Of a stretch of DNA of 64,000 nucleotides, positions 1 through 12,700 are shown one piece after another. The stretch comes from Antedon mediterranea (Eukaryota; Echinodermata; Crinoidea; Comatulida; Antedonidae). The stretch is taken from NCBI RefSeq assembly GCF_964355755.1, contig NC_092671.1:15356501-15420500 (forward strand), given 5' to 3'. The stretch's first letter is position 1, and every line of letters begins with the position of its first letter. The notes under the pieces were generated by a model. It worked only from the letters and a program-made list of their open reading frames with translations, was not told the origin of the DNA and did no database searches. The translations under genes were made by a program, and so were the position numbers.

Positions 1-416
1 AAAGTAACACAAAGTCATCAGCTAAACTTGATCTGGTTGCACTAGGCAACTTTAGCTCATCATATAACACCCATCCATGCGGCGGTGAGAGAATCGCATC
101 TTCCTAATTGTGCCGTCTAATTTATCTTCTCTTCTCTATTATAAAAACATAGGCCTAAATCTTTTTATTTATTTATGAAATTGTATTCTGTTAATTTATT
201 TCAATAATATTATTATATTACATTTATTTATCAATTTAGGATATAAAGGTTTGCTGGGCGTACCTATCCACAGAGTTTAATTAATTTAATTGTTATATTA
301 GATAAATTTTGTAGCACAATCCTCTATTAGAAATAATGGTTTATTATTATTTTACAGGAAAAAGGTGATCATGGTCTTACTGTAATTACAGAGTACACTG
401 GTAAAGCATTAAAAAA
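1..416. other. Upstream region of FASTKD1
   Basis: No protein-coding exon is supported here. A polypyrimidine stretch ending in a plausible acceptor (TTTTACAG, about 350-358) precedes the FASTKD1 start codon by some 60 bases, so the coding exon probably begins near 359 after a 5'UTR intron. A short ATG at 371 opens only four codons before a stop and is not in frame with the gene. Confidence 0.4.
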
Positions 417-3400
417 ATGTTGTTTTGTAACAGGGCACGACCGTTTTGCCCTCCGTGGGGCTTTTTTTCACCAGAATCAACATTGTCACTTTTGAACAAG
501 AAGAAGAATCTACTGTCTCAGAAATTAGCAAGTCAACTGCAGACTCGAAAGTATTACCAACAAAGATTGAAATCAGCTTTGAATACGTCATCAAGGAGGT
601 CACTCAACTTTGCAAACAATCAATCAAGACATTTTATTCCTTGGAGAATCTTCTCTTTTTCAGATGCTGTGTCTGTAAAAGATGAAATTATTGCCGGGAA
701 CACATTTGAAGACATTTTAAATGTTGTAGAGAAAAGAAGATCTTTGATGAACCCAATGCTAATCTCCGAAGCATTTATAAAACTCAGCAAGATAGTAGAA
801 AACAATGACAACATTAAAGTTGATAATTTGTTTGAAGAAAATAAGAGTTTTGCAGATCTTTGCATTTTAGCAGAAAATCTTGTTTCAGAAACCAGCAATG
901 ATGAGCTAATAGTTATCTTACACAGTCTGTATATAATATGTAGAGATGAGTGTTTGAGTCTATCAAATGTTGTTCAATCCGAGTGTCATAACCGTTTACA
1001 TTTGTTCAACCATAGTCAGTTGTCTTATGTAGCTAATTGGTTTCATAAGAGAAAACAGATTAAGAATCACACTTTGGGGCAGATTGCTGCAATTTACCAG
1101 AAAGAATTGTACCAGATAAATGATTTGGAAACCTTTGCACGATTGATGGTAGCTGTTATGCCAATATGTAGCCAAGAATTTGGTGAAGAGTCTTTGAAAC
1201 AAGCATTATGCCTCATAGAAACGTCAGATCCTGAGTTGGTTTCTGCTCAAACTGTTAAGCTCATTCTGCAAACACTAGTAGGCATGAAGAATTGCCATAC
1301 AGCGATTTTAAAGCATTGTGTTAACATACTTTTGCCACGGTTGATGAATTTGTCATTAAGTGATCTTGGCTCTATTCACCAGAATTTGTATTTCCTTGGA
1401 TTCAGTCACAAACAAATTAATTCATCTATACGTGCACGGTTTTTGAAAGAGCTTCCAGAAATTAAAGAAATCAAGGATATTATATGCGCAATGCAAGTTT
1501 TAGGACCAAGCCTATCTTCATTTGTTAGACATCGATTGGAACAAAAGCTTCTTGCAAATTCCCAAGATATATCTATAGAGTTCATACAAGGGGTTTGTAA
1601 TGGACTGCGTTTAATGAAGTACAATTTGGAATCGCCCATTATGAGAAAAATTACCAATATGATTATAGAATTCTCATCTGACCTCACAATATATGACCTA
1701 GTACGTGTATGCGAGTGCCTTAAGAATGTTGACATCTCACCCAAAGACAAAATATTTGACATTTTAACAAAAAGACTTTTGGAAATCTTAGAAACTGCCA
1801 TTACACCTGGACGAGTAAAAAATGTAGCATATTGTTTATCCCTCTTGCCGAGTGAGTCTCTAGATATAATGGTTATAGAACGACTAGAAAATATGTGGTC
1901 TTCTTTTCATCCTGGAGATATCCATCAAATTAAAAAAATATTAAATATTTTTTTGGAAAGAACATTTTTAAGTGGTTATGTAAAGAGTAGGTTACAGGCA
2001 TTTGTTTCAAAGGTTCACAGTTACTCTGAAGTGAACATCTGTAATTTTAAAAGCATAGTTTATCTGAACCAGCACCTTGACTATTTAATGAGATCAGGAG
2101 CTGAAAAAGACATTCTAGTGTACGCCATGGATCAGTACAGTAACTGTTTATATGGCTTGAGTCCAAAGATGGCAGTTCAGAGTATCAACAGGGTTGGAAA
2201 ATCGGGATATCTGCAGAAGGATGTCTTGGACAGAGCTGCTGAGGTCATTTCAGATAATCTGGAATGTATTTCGTTGAATCATATTTTAAACCTGTTAATA
2301 CCTTACTGTGTGTTTGACTACTTTCCTGCTTCTGTGCCCAAATTCGTTGACACTTGTGCTGAAATGATTCTACCATTTTTGGAAGTGCTATCATTAAATC
2401 ATCTTCTTCATCTTGCATACTTGCTGAGTTTAAATGGCAGTTTTCCAGAGCCTCTCATTAGAACAATTTTCAGTGTGGAATTTCTACTGAAGTTTGATAG
2501 ACAACAAATCAATTGTAGTAAGTCTTTATATTTAGTGTTAAAAAAAATCATAATGTTCCTAATTATGCTGGTGACTGGTTAACTTTTCCACACAAGGCCT
2601 TCCAACAAAACAGCATCCAACTAAAACAAGCCTTATAGGAAAGAACTGTTTTATGTTTTCCCATCCACACCAGGTGTCATTCTGCTTCAAAAATTAGACA
2701 TCCTGTCTAGTATAACTTGATGAAATGTTTGCCTATGAATTAACAGTGTAATAAATACTGAAAGTGTTTACTGTTATTTTATTTATGTATACTTTAGTTT
2801 CACCTAAGACGAAAGAGATCAACCTACATAGACTGTTTTTGGTGAATAGGTCAGTAGTACTGCAGTGCCCACAATACAACATTCCTTGGTTTCATCATGA
2901 TTATTCTGAAACATTTAGTCATCAAGGTAAGTATAGAAATTTATAAACCACCCACAAACTTTTAAACCACCCACTCCCTTCAAGTCATGTTCACACCGAG
3001 CCAAGTTTGTAAACCACTAACACCCTTTAAACCATGTTCACACCTAGCCAAGTTTGTAAACCACCCACTTTTATTTCTTCATCAATAAAATGTTCGTTTA
3101 CAATGCATTGTACTTGATTAATGTAATATTACAATACAATACAACTGACATTAAATAACTTTCAATACATCTTATATCTCCCCCTTTAAGCCATGTTCAC
3201 ATCTAGCCAAGAGTGTAAACCACCCACACCTAGCCCACCAATCTGAATTCATACCAAGCCAAACTAACTTGATGAAATGTTTCTATTTAAGAACACTTTA
3301 TAACCATTTTACATGAATTTTATCACAAGATCCTGCTTTATAGGTGCTTTTTTTATCTTAATATTATTCTCTGTAATTTTTTTTCAGTTTAGTTAATTAA

Positions 3401-6047
3401 AAATCCCCATATTTTTTAAGTCTGGAATTGATAAAATTCTGTTATTAAAGAAGTTGCCAAAATCAAATGTTGTTTCAGGTAAAAAAGATCGAATGATGCA
3501 TCCAACGATACAGGAGATGAAATATTATCTGACAGAACTTTGCGGAGGCCCATCCTATCTACGGACAAATGTTCTAACACCTTACCATTATTGTATACGT
3601 AAGTAGACATCTTAATTGGGGGCCAAAATTGACTACTTATTGATGAAGAATCTGTATTGGTTTCCCCCATTGCTTGGACTGACGTACAAACGTGCAGGAC
3701 TAGCAATGGAATGACCCATCAACCATGTAAAAAAAAAAAAATCCAAATCAAGTGAAGACATTTAACTTTAAACATTATTCTTTCCAACACGATAAAAAGA
3801 AAAAGAGACGAGGAATAAAAGAAAAAAAGATAAGGAATGAAAGAAAAAAAGATAAGGAATGAAAGAAAAAGAGATGAGGAATGAAAGAAAAAAAGATGAG
3901 GAATGAAAGAAAAAAAGATAAGGAATGAAGGAAAAAAAGATGAGGAATGAAGGAAAAAAGGATGAGGAATGAAAGAAAAAGAGATGAGGAATGAAAGAAA
4001 AAGAGATGAGGAATGAAAGAAAAAAAGATAAGGAATGAAAGAAAAAAAGATAAGGAATGAAAGAAAAAAAGATGAGGAATGAAAGAAAAAAAGATAAGGA
4101 ATGAAGGAAAAAAAGATGAGGAATGAAAGAAAAAAAGATGAGGAATGAAAGAAAAAAAGATGAGGAATGAAAGAAAAAAAGATAAGGAATGAAGGAAAAA
4201 GAGATGAGGAATGAAAGAAAAAAAGATGAGGAATGAAAGAAAAAAAGATGAGGAATGAAAGAAAAAAAGATGAGGAATGAAGGAAAAAAAGATGAGGAAT
4301 GAAAGAAAAAAAGATAAGGAATGAAGGAAAAAAAGATGAGGAATGAAAGAAAAAAAGATGAGGAATGAAAGAAAAAAAGTAGTAAGTAAACTTGAGACAA
4401 GGAATGACATAGAAGAAAAGGGCTTGCCATCCTTGTGTTCAATAAATCATGACATACATCATAAGAAGATGCTACTTACACTTAAACTGTGCTTTAATAC
4501 CTTTGTCACCAGCAACCATCCAACCTTTAATTGGCGAGTTGCTCGCTGTTGGATGCATATAAAAAAAATAATAGTGAACTTTGTACTCTGACTCACAATG
4601 GAAGATGAAATTGATATATTTCACAGAAAGTTGCATTTTAGGCATTAGTTGATACCTTCTTTGTCTAGATTCTGATATCCCAGAACAATGAGCACTATCG
4701 GAACTCAAGAGACTAGTGGGACGGCCCAGAACCACCTGGATAAAAACTAGAGGATGATACAAAAAGAAAAATAAGTCTATGCATGCTGTGGCCAATAATC
4801 GCTCTGATTGGAGAAGACTTGTTAAGTGCGCTATGATGGAAGATGTTTGTGATGATGATGTACTCTAATTAAATTATTGGATGCAACCTGAAGTTATTCA
4901 CAGCTATACATACGTTGTTAAAGCCTGATCTAATTCTTTCTTTCTATTTGCTGAGGAAAATTATTATAAAAAAAAACAAAATCTGCTTTATGATTTATTT
5001 ATTTCTTATTGACATTTCTATATTTAAACTTGTATTGTACAATTACAATATTTCACATTCCAAAATATATTCTTTCAGATTTTGAATGTTTGCTAGATAC
5101 AGATGGTAGAATACTACACAGTGCTGACTATGGCAGTATACTGAATAAAAGCAACAATGTAACGATTGGAACATCCCATTCTCCAAAATGGGGGGTTAGT
5201 GTTAAACAATTGCCACAAGGTGCACAAAGGCAAGTGAAAATTTGTTTAAAAATAATCTCCAGTTGCATGCCTTACACTTTAAACACATAATTGATTTCTT
5301 GTTTTTCTGTTCAGGGTTGCTATTGACTTCTTGTTCCCCAGTCAGTTCTGTTTGAAGTCTCAACATCGTAAAGCTAACTCTACTGTCAAAAAACACAATC
5401 TAGAGTTACTTGGTTATAAAGTTATTCAGGTAAGATACTCCATACAGTCCTCCCTACACACAGAACAGATTGTAGTGTTTATGTATTATTGTTTCTGTAG
5501 TATGTGTGCACGCGACATTTCTGCTGAATGTATTCAAGTTTGGGGATAGGCTGTCCAGATTATAAACGGTTCTGAAATTCTCGTCTTTATTTGGAATATA
5601 TAATAATAAAAGCATGCGAGTTATAGCACACATACATTACACAGATTAAAGGTTGTACAGTAATTGTACAGTGTACTGTTTTATTAATAATAATAATACT
5701 GCTTTTTTGCATTATGAAGAAAAAACATCAAAGTAAAAGAAATGAAAAGTTTGAGTGAGTTTTTAAAGCTCCCTTTTCCCTAAATTGTTTTTTCTGTTAA
5801 TTAATAGATTCCCTTTTATGAGTGGAATTCAAAGGAATTGTTTGAAGTTGAAGATCGATTAAGCTATTTACAGCAACTTCTGTTCTCCGACTGTAAACCT
5901 GTGGTCAAAGATCGCATGGATGCTGAGATACAGCAAGGAGGAGGCGAGGAAGAGGATTTAAGTGTACCACACCAGTCACTATCTACAGATGCTTTAAATG
6001 ATGTTCGAGTGTTGAAAGTTCTTAATAATATTGATAAATGGTCATGA
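417..6047 (+). CDS. FASTKD1: FAST kinase domain-containing protein 1 (FASTKD1), mitochondrial RNA-binding factor
   Basis: Exons 417-2517, 2798-2926, 3479-3598, 5079-5229, 5315-5429, 5808-6047; 951 residues with every splice phase closing. The 700-residue first exon holds the helical repeat region; the FAST-type stretch follows (NRSVVLQCPQYNIPWFH, about residues 712-728), then LTPYHYC and FECLLD blocks, and a C-terminal RAP domain from about residue 834 to 903 (VAIDFLFP, KKHNLELLGYKVIQ, EWNSKELF). Human FASTKD1 shares this order and its LTPYYHKVDFECILD and HLEILGYRVIQ blocks, so I place it with FASTKD1 rather than FASTKD2/3/5. Known family role: mitochondrial mRNA stability in the matrix. The N-terminus is basic and Ser/Leu-rich, as for a targeting peptide. 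Intron 4 (5230-5314) uses a GC donor (GCAAGT). It is about 100 residues longer than the human protein, mostly N-terminal. The start is the first in-frame ATG after a candidate acceptor. Confidence 0.9.
3785..4379. repeat. 22-bp polypurine minisatellite in FASTKD1 intron 3
   Basis: About 27 tandem copies of a 22-base unit (AAAGAAAAAAAGATGAGGAA plus two bases), with variants GATAAG, GAAGG and GAAAAAGAG. The + strand is almost entirely purine. Because 22 is not a multiple of 3, all three minus-strand frames stay open for more than 200 codons with a 22-residue Phe/Ser-rich repeat; these are artefacts, not genes. Confidence 0.95.
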
Positions 6048-6089
6048 GAGATCACTCTGGATTGAACAATAGCCTATTTGACTTATACT

Positions 6090-6210
6090 CTTTCTACACT
6101 CAAATATGGTAGTGATATGCTTAAATATGACAGTGATATGACATCATCATGTTCATTATGGGCAAACCACATTTGTTGTCACATAGAGTTTGATAGTGTA
6201 GACAGAGCTT
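6090..6210. mobile_element. MITE family A, copy 1 (partial left end)
   Basis: Carries the family hallmarks: AAATATGGTAGTGATATG blocks, a GACATCATCATGT core, and a right end TTTGATAGTGTAGACAGAGC. The left inverted repeat is degraded (TTTCTACACT only). Confidence 0.75.
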
Positions 6211-6571
6211 GAGAGGCCAATAGAAGCATGGTTTTTAGAAATTGATGTAAAAATATATTATAAGTAGAATGTGTTGGTACAATAATATAATTTATAAAGG
6301 ATGTTCTTATTTCAACACAATTTAAAATTATAACATCATATTGTATGCAATTTAAATAACTTCTAAATGCAATATTGAAATTTATTTTTAAAAAGGTATG
6401 GATTGAAACAATCCATTTTCTATTGTAAAATAAACAATCAAATAATTGGTAAATGTTTGAATTTACTTTATTATGTGATAGATGGATATGAGCTACAGTG
6501 ATGAACTTGTTATGCTAACCATCTTTGTGAACATCAGACTACGACGAATTTCGGTCATTACCTTTGACGTA

Positions 6572-6737
6572 CAGTCAACTCTCCCAATTCCGGACACCTT
6601 ACTTTGAGCTGCCCAAACATGTCAGTTTTTCCAGAAAGTTTGGTGTTTTTAATGGTAAAAATGAATTTGGGATGGATTAGATTGTTTTGACTCAAAGAAT
6701 ATTTGTTGAGTTTTCGTTTTCATTGGGAGAGTGGACT
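6572..6737. mobile_element. Small MITE with AGTCAACTCTCCCAAT ends
   Basis: Left end AGTCAACTCTCCCAATTC and right end ATTGGGAGAGTGGACT are inverted repeats with one mismatch over 16 bases, about 165 bp apart. No coding content. Confidence 0.6.
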
Positions 6738-7519
6738 TTATTTTTCTTGGCATCATGCCTGGCAGCCGCCAATGCTGTGTTGTCGACTTCATCATGCGAT
6801 ATCCATGTTTTTAGAAATGTTACTTACTATATGATGGGGTAGTCTGACAGATCTGATCAATTAAAGCATGCTTCCATTTTTGCTGCAGATTTACCAAAAC
6901 CCCTTGAGTACATCCAAGTGTAGCAATATGTAAGTAATAATATCAAAGGTAGTCTTCACATTAACAAATATCCAACAAGCCTTCAATTTATTTTTCTCAA
7001 GTATTTATTTGTTATCAACACTCTTATTATAGAACGGTGTACATTGTGGAATAGCGTTAATTATTGTCCCAGGTGATACTATGGCTAACCACATATTACA
7101 AAGGTGAAAACAAACCAAACTTTATAACACACAGGACTGTTTGGTCTATCAAATTATAGTATTTGCAATACTTATGATGGAAGAGTTTACAAATTGTGAG
7201 TTGTTTGAATAGAGTTGTATGCAAATATCAAAGTGATTTTTTGCAAGCATGGTTCAGAGACATTTGATTCACCAGGAATTTCCGACAATTACAATTCATA
7301 ATAATTAGTTTCACAATCATTGTGAAAAATTTCAATTGTATAAAGAGATTTATTATTGTCTATAATAAGTATTTTATTTATAAGATACAACAGGATATTA
7401 ATTCAAATTCTTTCCATAAATCTATTATCTGCATTTTAAACTGGCATTCTCGTGGAGATTGCAGCTCTAATGAAAACAGCCTTAACACTCTGGTATATTT
7501 CAAACTATTTATACACAAT

Positions 7520-8925
<1,406 letters not shown>

Positions 8926-9744
8926 GGTGAATTTGAAGGTGAATTTGGCACACTTGACCTGAAAAATGCAAATCAAAATGGCGAAGCCGGTTATTCTTCA
9001 CGCATATAAAAATGCAATAAAACAACCTACAATTAAGCTTAAAAAAGAAATATTATCACTTGCAATCAATAAAACTACATATATATAAAAGCTTGCAAAT
9101 ACTATTGAAAGCTGATGGTTGAGAGTTCGCGAATAAATGAAAGGATTATCATACCTACACAGAATCAGACAATTAATGATCGCCGGTTACCGTACTAAGG
9201 AGTATTCGCACACTGCGCATGCCCGCAGCCAAACCGATTTGGAATACATTGAGTAGTGATATTAAAATGTTTGTAATAAACTATCTGCTTATAAATATTT
9301 ATTAAAAAAATAAAATTCTTTTGAAATAAATTATTAAAAATAATATAATACTAGTAAGTATATATAATTGTGTATTGTACTACACATTAGGAAAACATTA
9401 TTGTGCATAACATGGACATGGCTGGTCATCGAATCTAATAATTCTTTCTTTATAAAAATACTACTATTGATTCAATAGAATTATTTCAATTAATAAATGT
9501 AATTTATTAGCAGTGAAATTAGTTAATAGTATTTGAAAAATTTGAACAGAATAATGTGAGAATAATCAATTCTTTTTATCACGTGAAATTTATCGGATTT
9601 TTAGTGACCTGGAAATAATTCCTAGAGAGGCTATTAATATTCATTTTTGTTTTGCATATGTAAATATATGTTAATTAAAGGAAGAACAAAAGTCATTCTG
9701 GTGTTTTTGTCCACTGTGTGTGATGATCGAGATGTAAATTTAGT
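8926..9744. promoter_or_regulatory. Shared head-to-head promoter region of ATP synthase subunit c gene and JAZF1
   Basis: The two start codons are 819 bp apart on opposite strands. About 9190-9235 is a small CpG-bearing patch (GCGCATGCCCGCAGCC) within AT-rich sequence and is the likeliest start-site zone for the minus-strand gene. No TATA box was recognised with confidence. The limits are inferred from the coding exons only. Confidence 0.45.
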
Positions 9745-12700
9745 ATGGCTTTCTTTTTCGTAAATGTCTGCAGATTTTCAGGATGTAACTTAAACTTTTC
9801 ATCTGTTAATCGCTTAATTGAACACATTGAGGATGCACATATCGGTAAATATTAGAACTGTTTTTATCTCGAGGTAGTGTAGATAGTAGGCCCTACTGAC
9901 TGGCTAGGCCTAACTCTAGGGCTAGGCTAGGCCTAGGCTAAAAAATAAAGGCTCTAGAGGTACGGTCTGGGCGCCAGGCTAGACCTAAAACTACTCTAAA
10001 ACCTAAAACTAGGAGCTGGACTAGGCCTAGCCTAGGTACAGGCCACTGCATAGACCCACTGTTAGTACTTAGTAAGCCTAGGTTATCCTCTAGCTAGGCA
10101 GGTGTTAGTTAGGACTTTATTTAGGTGTGATCTCTAGACTCTAAATCGTAAAAGAAAGTATAAATAAACTTTCTAGGATATTATAACTTATTTACAGTAA
10201 GCTGATGAATGTTTTATTTTTATACTTTTTGTGTAGCACACAGACTCATACAATCAGATAGTGTAGCAGCATATAATTAATTTATAATTTCTCATTTTAG
10301 TTAAATACTGATATATAGTTTATATAGGCCTAGGCCTAGTATGATCAATTATGATACACAGTCACACATTAATATATGTAATATAATAATGTGTTATACC
10401 TATATTTTTTTTAGCCTAAAAACCATTTCCAATCTTTTTTATAATTTAAGAAATATAGGATAACCGATTATTATGACTGATAATGAGATACAAAAAGAGA
10501 AAAATATCAACCTGTACTGTACTATCATTATAGGGTGTGATGCTTATTTCAAGAGTTAATTCTGTGCCTAGGTTTTACAAATTACCCTTCCGGGCTATGT
10601 CATAATAAATTTGGTTTATCTGTACTAAAAACACACGTTATACACAAGTCCTTAAATAATTTAAATAAATTTAACAATAAATATCTTATTAGTTAAAGAT
10701 GTATTGTCCCTTGAAACACAAAAAAATGAAGGTCAAAATATACTAAATTTTAATTGGCCATATCAAAAGTAATATTAAAGTTATTCACTTTAAGTCAAAA
10801 ATTCGAGCCAAAAACAACAATTTTACGTAATTAACAGCTAAATTAATTTAATTACATTTCGTCTGTCTGTTATGCATGATGCTAATTAGGATTGTTTACA
10901 ACTCGTCACGGTTGAGAAGGTGTTTTCACACAGATCACGAGGAAGTTTTATGATTATGCATACAGAGTAGCCAAATTAGCGCATTGTATTATATATGTTT
11001 TGATCGAAAACTTTGACTGGAAGTCAAAGTTATTTTTTTAACCAAAAAACGTCTATTTCAGTTAAATGATTTTTTTTTTCGACAAATTTTTGGTGAAAGT
11101 TAATAACTATTATGATACTTCAAAATGACCCACTTTTTTTCCAAATCTTTTTATTTTTATTTTTTTGGAATTTGACAAAGGGACAATACATCTTTAATAT
11201 TAATGACATATTTGCCAACTGTTGATCTATTATATTATTTATAAGTAATTATTAGTATTTATAGTATTATTTTATATTAAAAATAGTGCTCTTCAAATTT
11301 GTATCTGATAATATTTAATTTTTACTTCATACCTTTTAAAATTAATAGTTGTATATTTAATCATTAAAATAATAAGTAAATTAATTATTATATAAAATGA
11401 GTAAAGTAACTAAAGATTAGGTTACTATAGTATAGATTTGAAATTATATTTTTGACATTTTTAAATAATATTTTTATTTATTGTAAAATATATCATACTG
11501 TAGTATTATATATTTGCATAATTGAATGTGTTTTACTGTTCCCTAGACAAAGACCCTGGATTCCTAGAAAAGCAAGAGCTGCAACAGCCTACTTCACTAG
11601 CACTCAGCTATGTAAAAAGGTTTGACATTTTCCGTATTAATCAATTATTATTACCTGTGAACAAAATTTAACATTTATTGTATGAAGAATGAACATAGAT
11701 ACTCGTTTGAGTATAGGTTAGTGTGATTTACAGTATGCACCTGAATTTCCTACTTTTATTCATAAAGCTTTGTTCCACACATTTCATTTATTTGTTTCTA
11801 TTTTTTTTAAATAATATTCAAATTCAAAAACTGTTATTGTCCAATATTCATAAACAGTAATACAATTGGAAATTTGTTGTTTGATACAATACTAAAGCCT
11901 TGTCTACAATTTCAAACTTTATGTGAAAAAAAAATGTGATGTGCCCATATATGGATATGATGATGTCATAGCACCATCATATTTGTGCATATCACTACCA
12001 TATTTGGGCACATCACATTTTTTGTAACATAAAGTTTGATAGTGTAGACAAGGCGTTAGATATCAAACAAATTTCCAATTTTATAAAAATCACCTCTTTA
12101 GTAAATATTTAGGATTAAAATAAATAATGATTTCAAAATTAGAATTGATAAATGTGAGTATGGGGGCTCAATGGGTTATTTTTTGTCGGTTAATTTTATT
12201 TTTTCAATTATCAATGAAGAAATTATCTTGTCATTTTCCTCAATTTTCAGTACTTTCCCTACAGTTTTTGTAGGCCTGTCCCTGACTATATATTTTCTTT
12301 TCAGATTTGTTACTGAAGCTGCCAAAAATGGCCAGCAGAATTCACCAATTCCATTAATTCAAAGTCGTAAGAAGTTGAAGAATCATTTAAATTCTATGAT
12401 TCATCATGTGTCCACACCAGTGCCAACACCTCGAAGCTCAACTCCAACAGGTACTTAATAGAGGCTGATTAACCAGTCCCATTCACACTTGATACAAATT
12501 AATTATTTGATATTTCAAAGATCTGTAAAACCCTAACTTGGTTCTTGATCTATGCAACAAAATTATAGTTACTAACGCTACGAAAACATGTGATGATTTA
12601 AATTATCCTTTAAATAAATACTATGATAAAATGAGATAAAAAATACTTGCTGAGATCGTGCAATAGTCGTTTTTTGCAATGCAATTTGTACGTATTCCAT

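Larger units (their letters stand above)
6048..7519. other. Convergent intergenic region between FASTKD1 and ATP synthase subunit c gene
   Basis: Holds the 3' ends of both flanking genes. An AATAAA-type signal near 6430 could serve FASTKD1. Two small inverted-repeat elements lie here (6090-6210 and 6572-6737). No further coding exon is seen. Confidence 0.5.

Noticed and set aside
446-685. Alternative 79-codon ORF overlapping FASTKD1 start
   Set aside because: Different frame from the conserved FASTKD1 reading frame and lacks conserved blocks.
3768-4442. Long minus-strand ORFs with 22-residue Phe/Ser repeats
   Set aside because: They follow from the 22-bp minisatellite being open in all frames; no conserved protein resembles them and they sit in a FASTKD1 intron.
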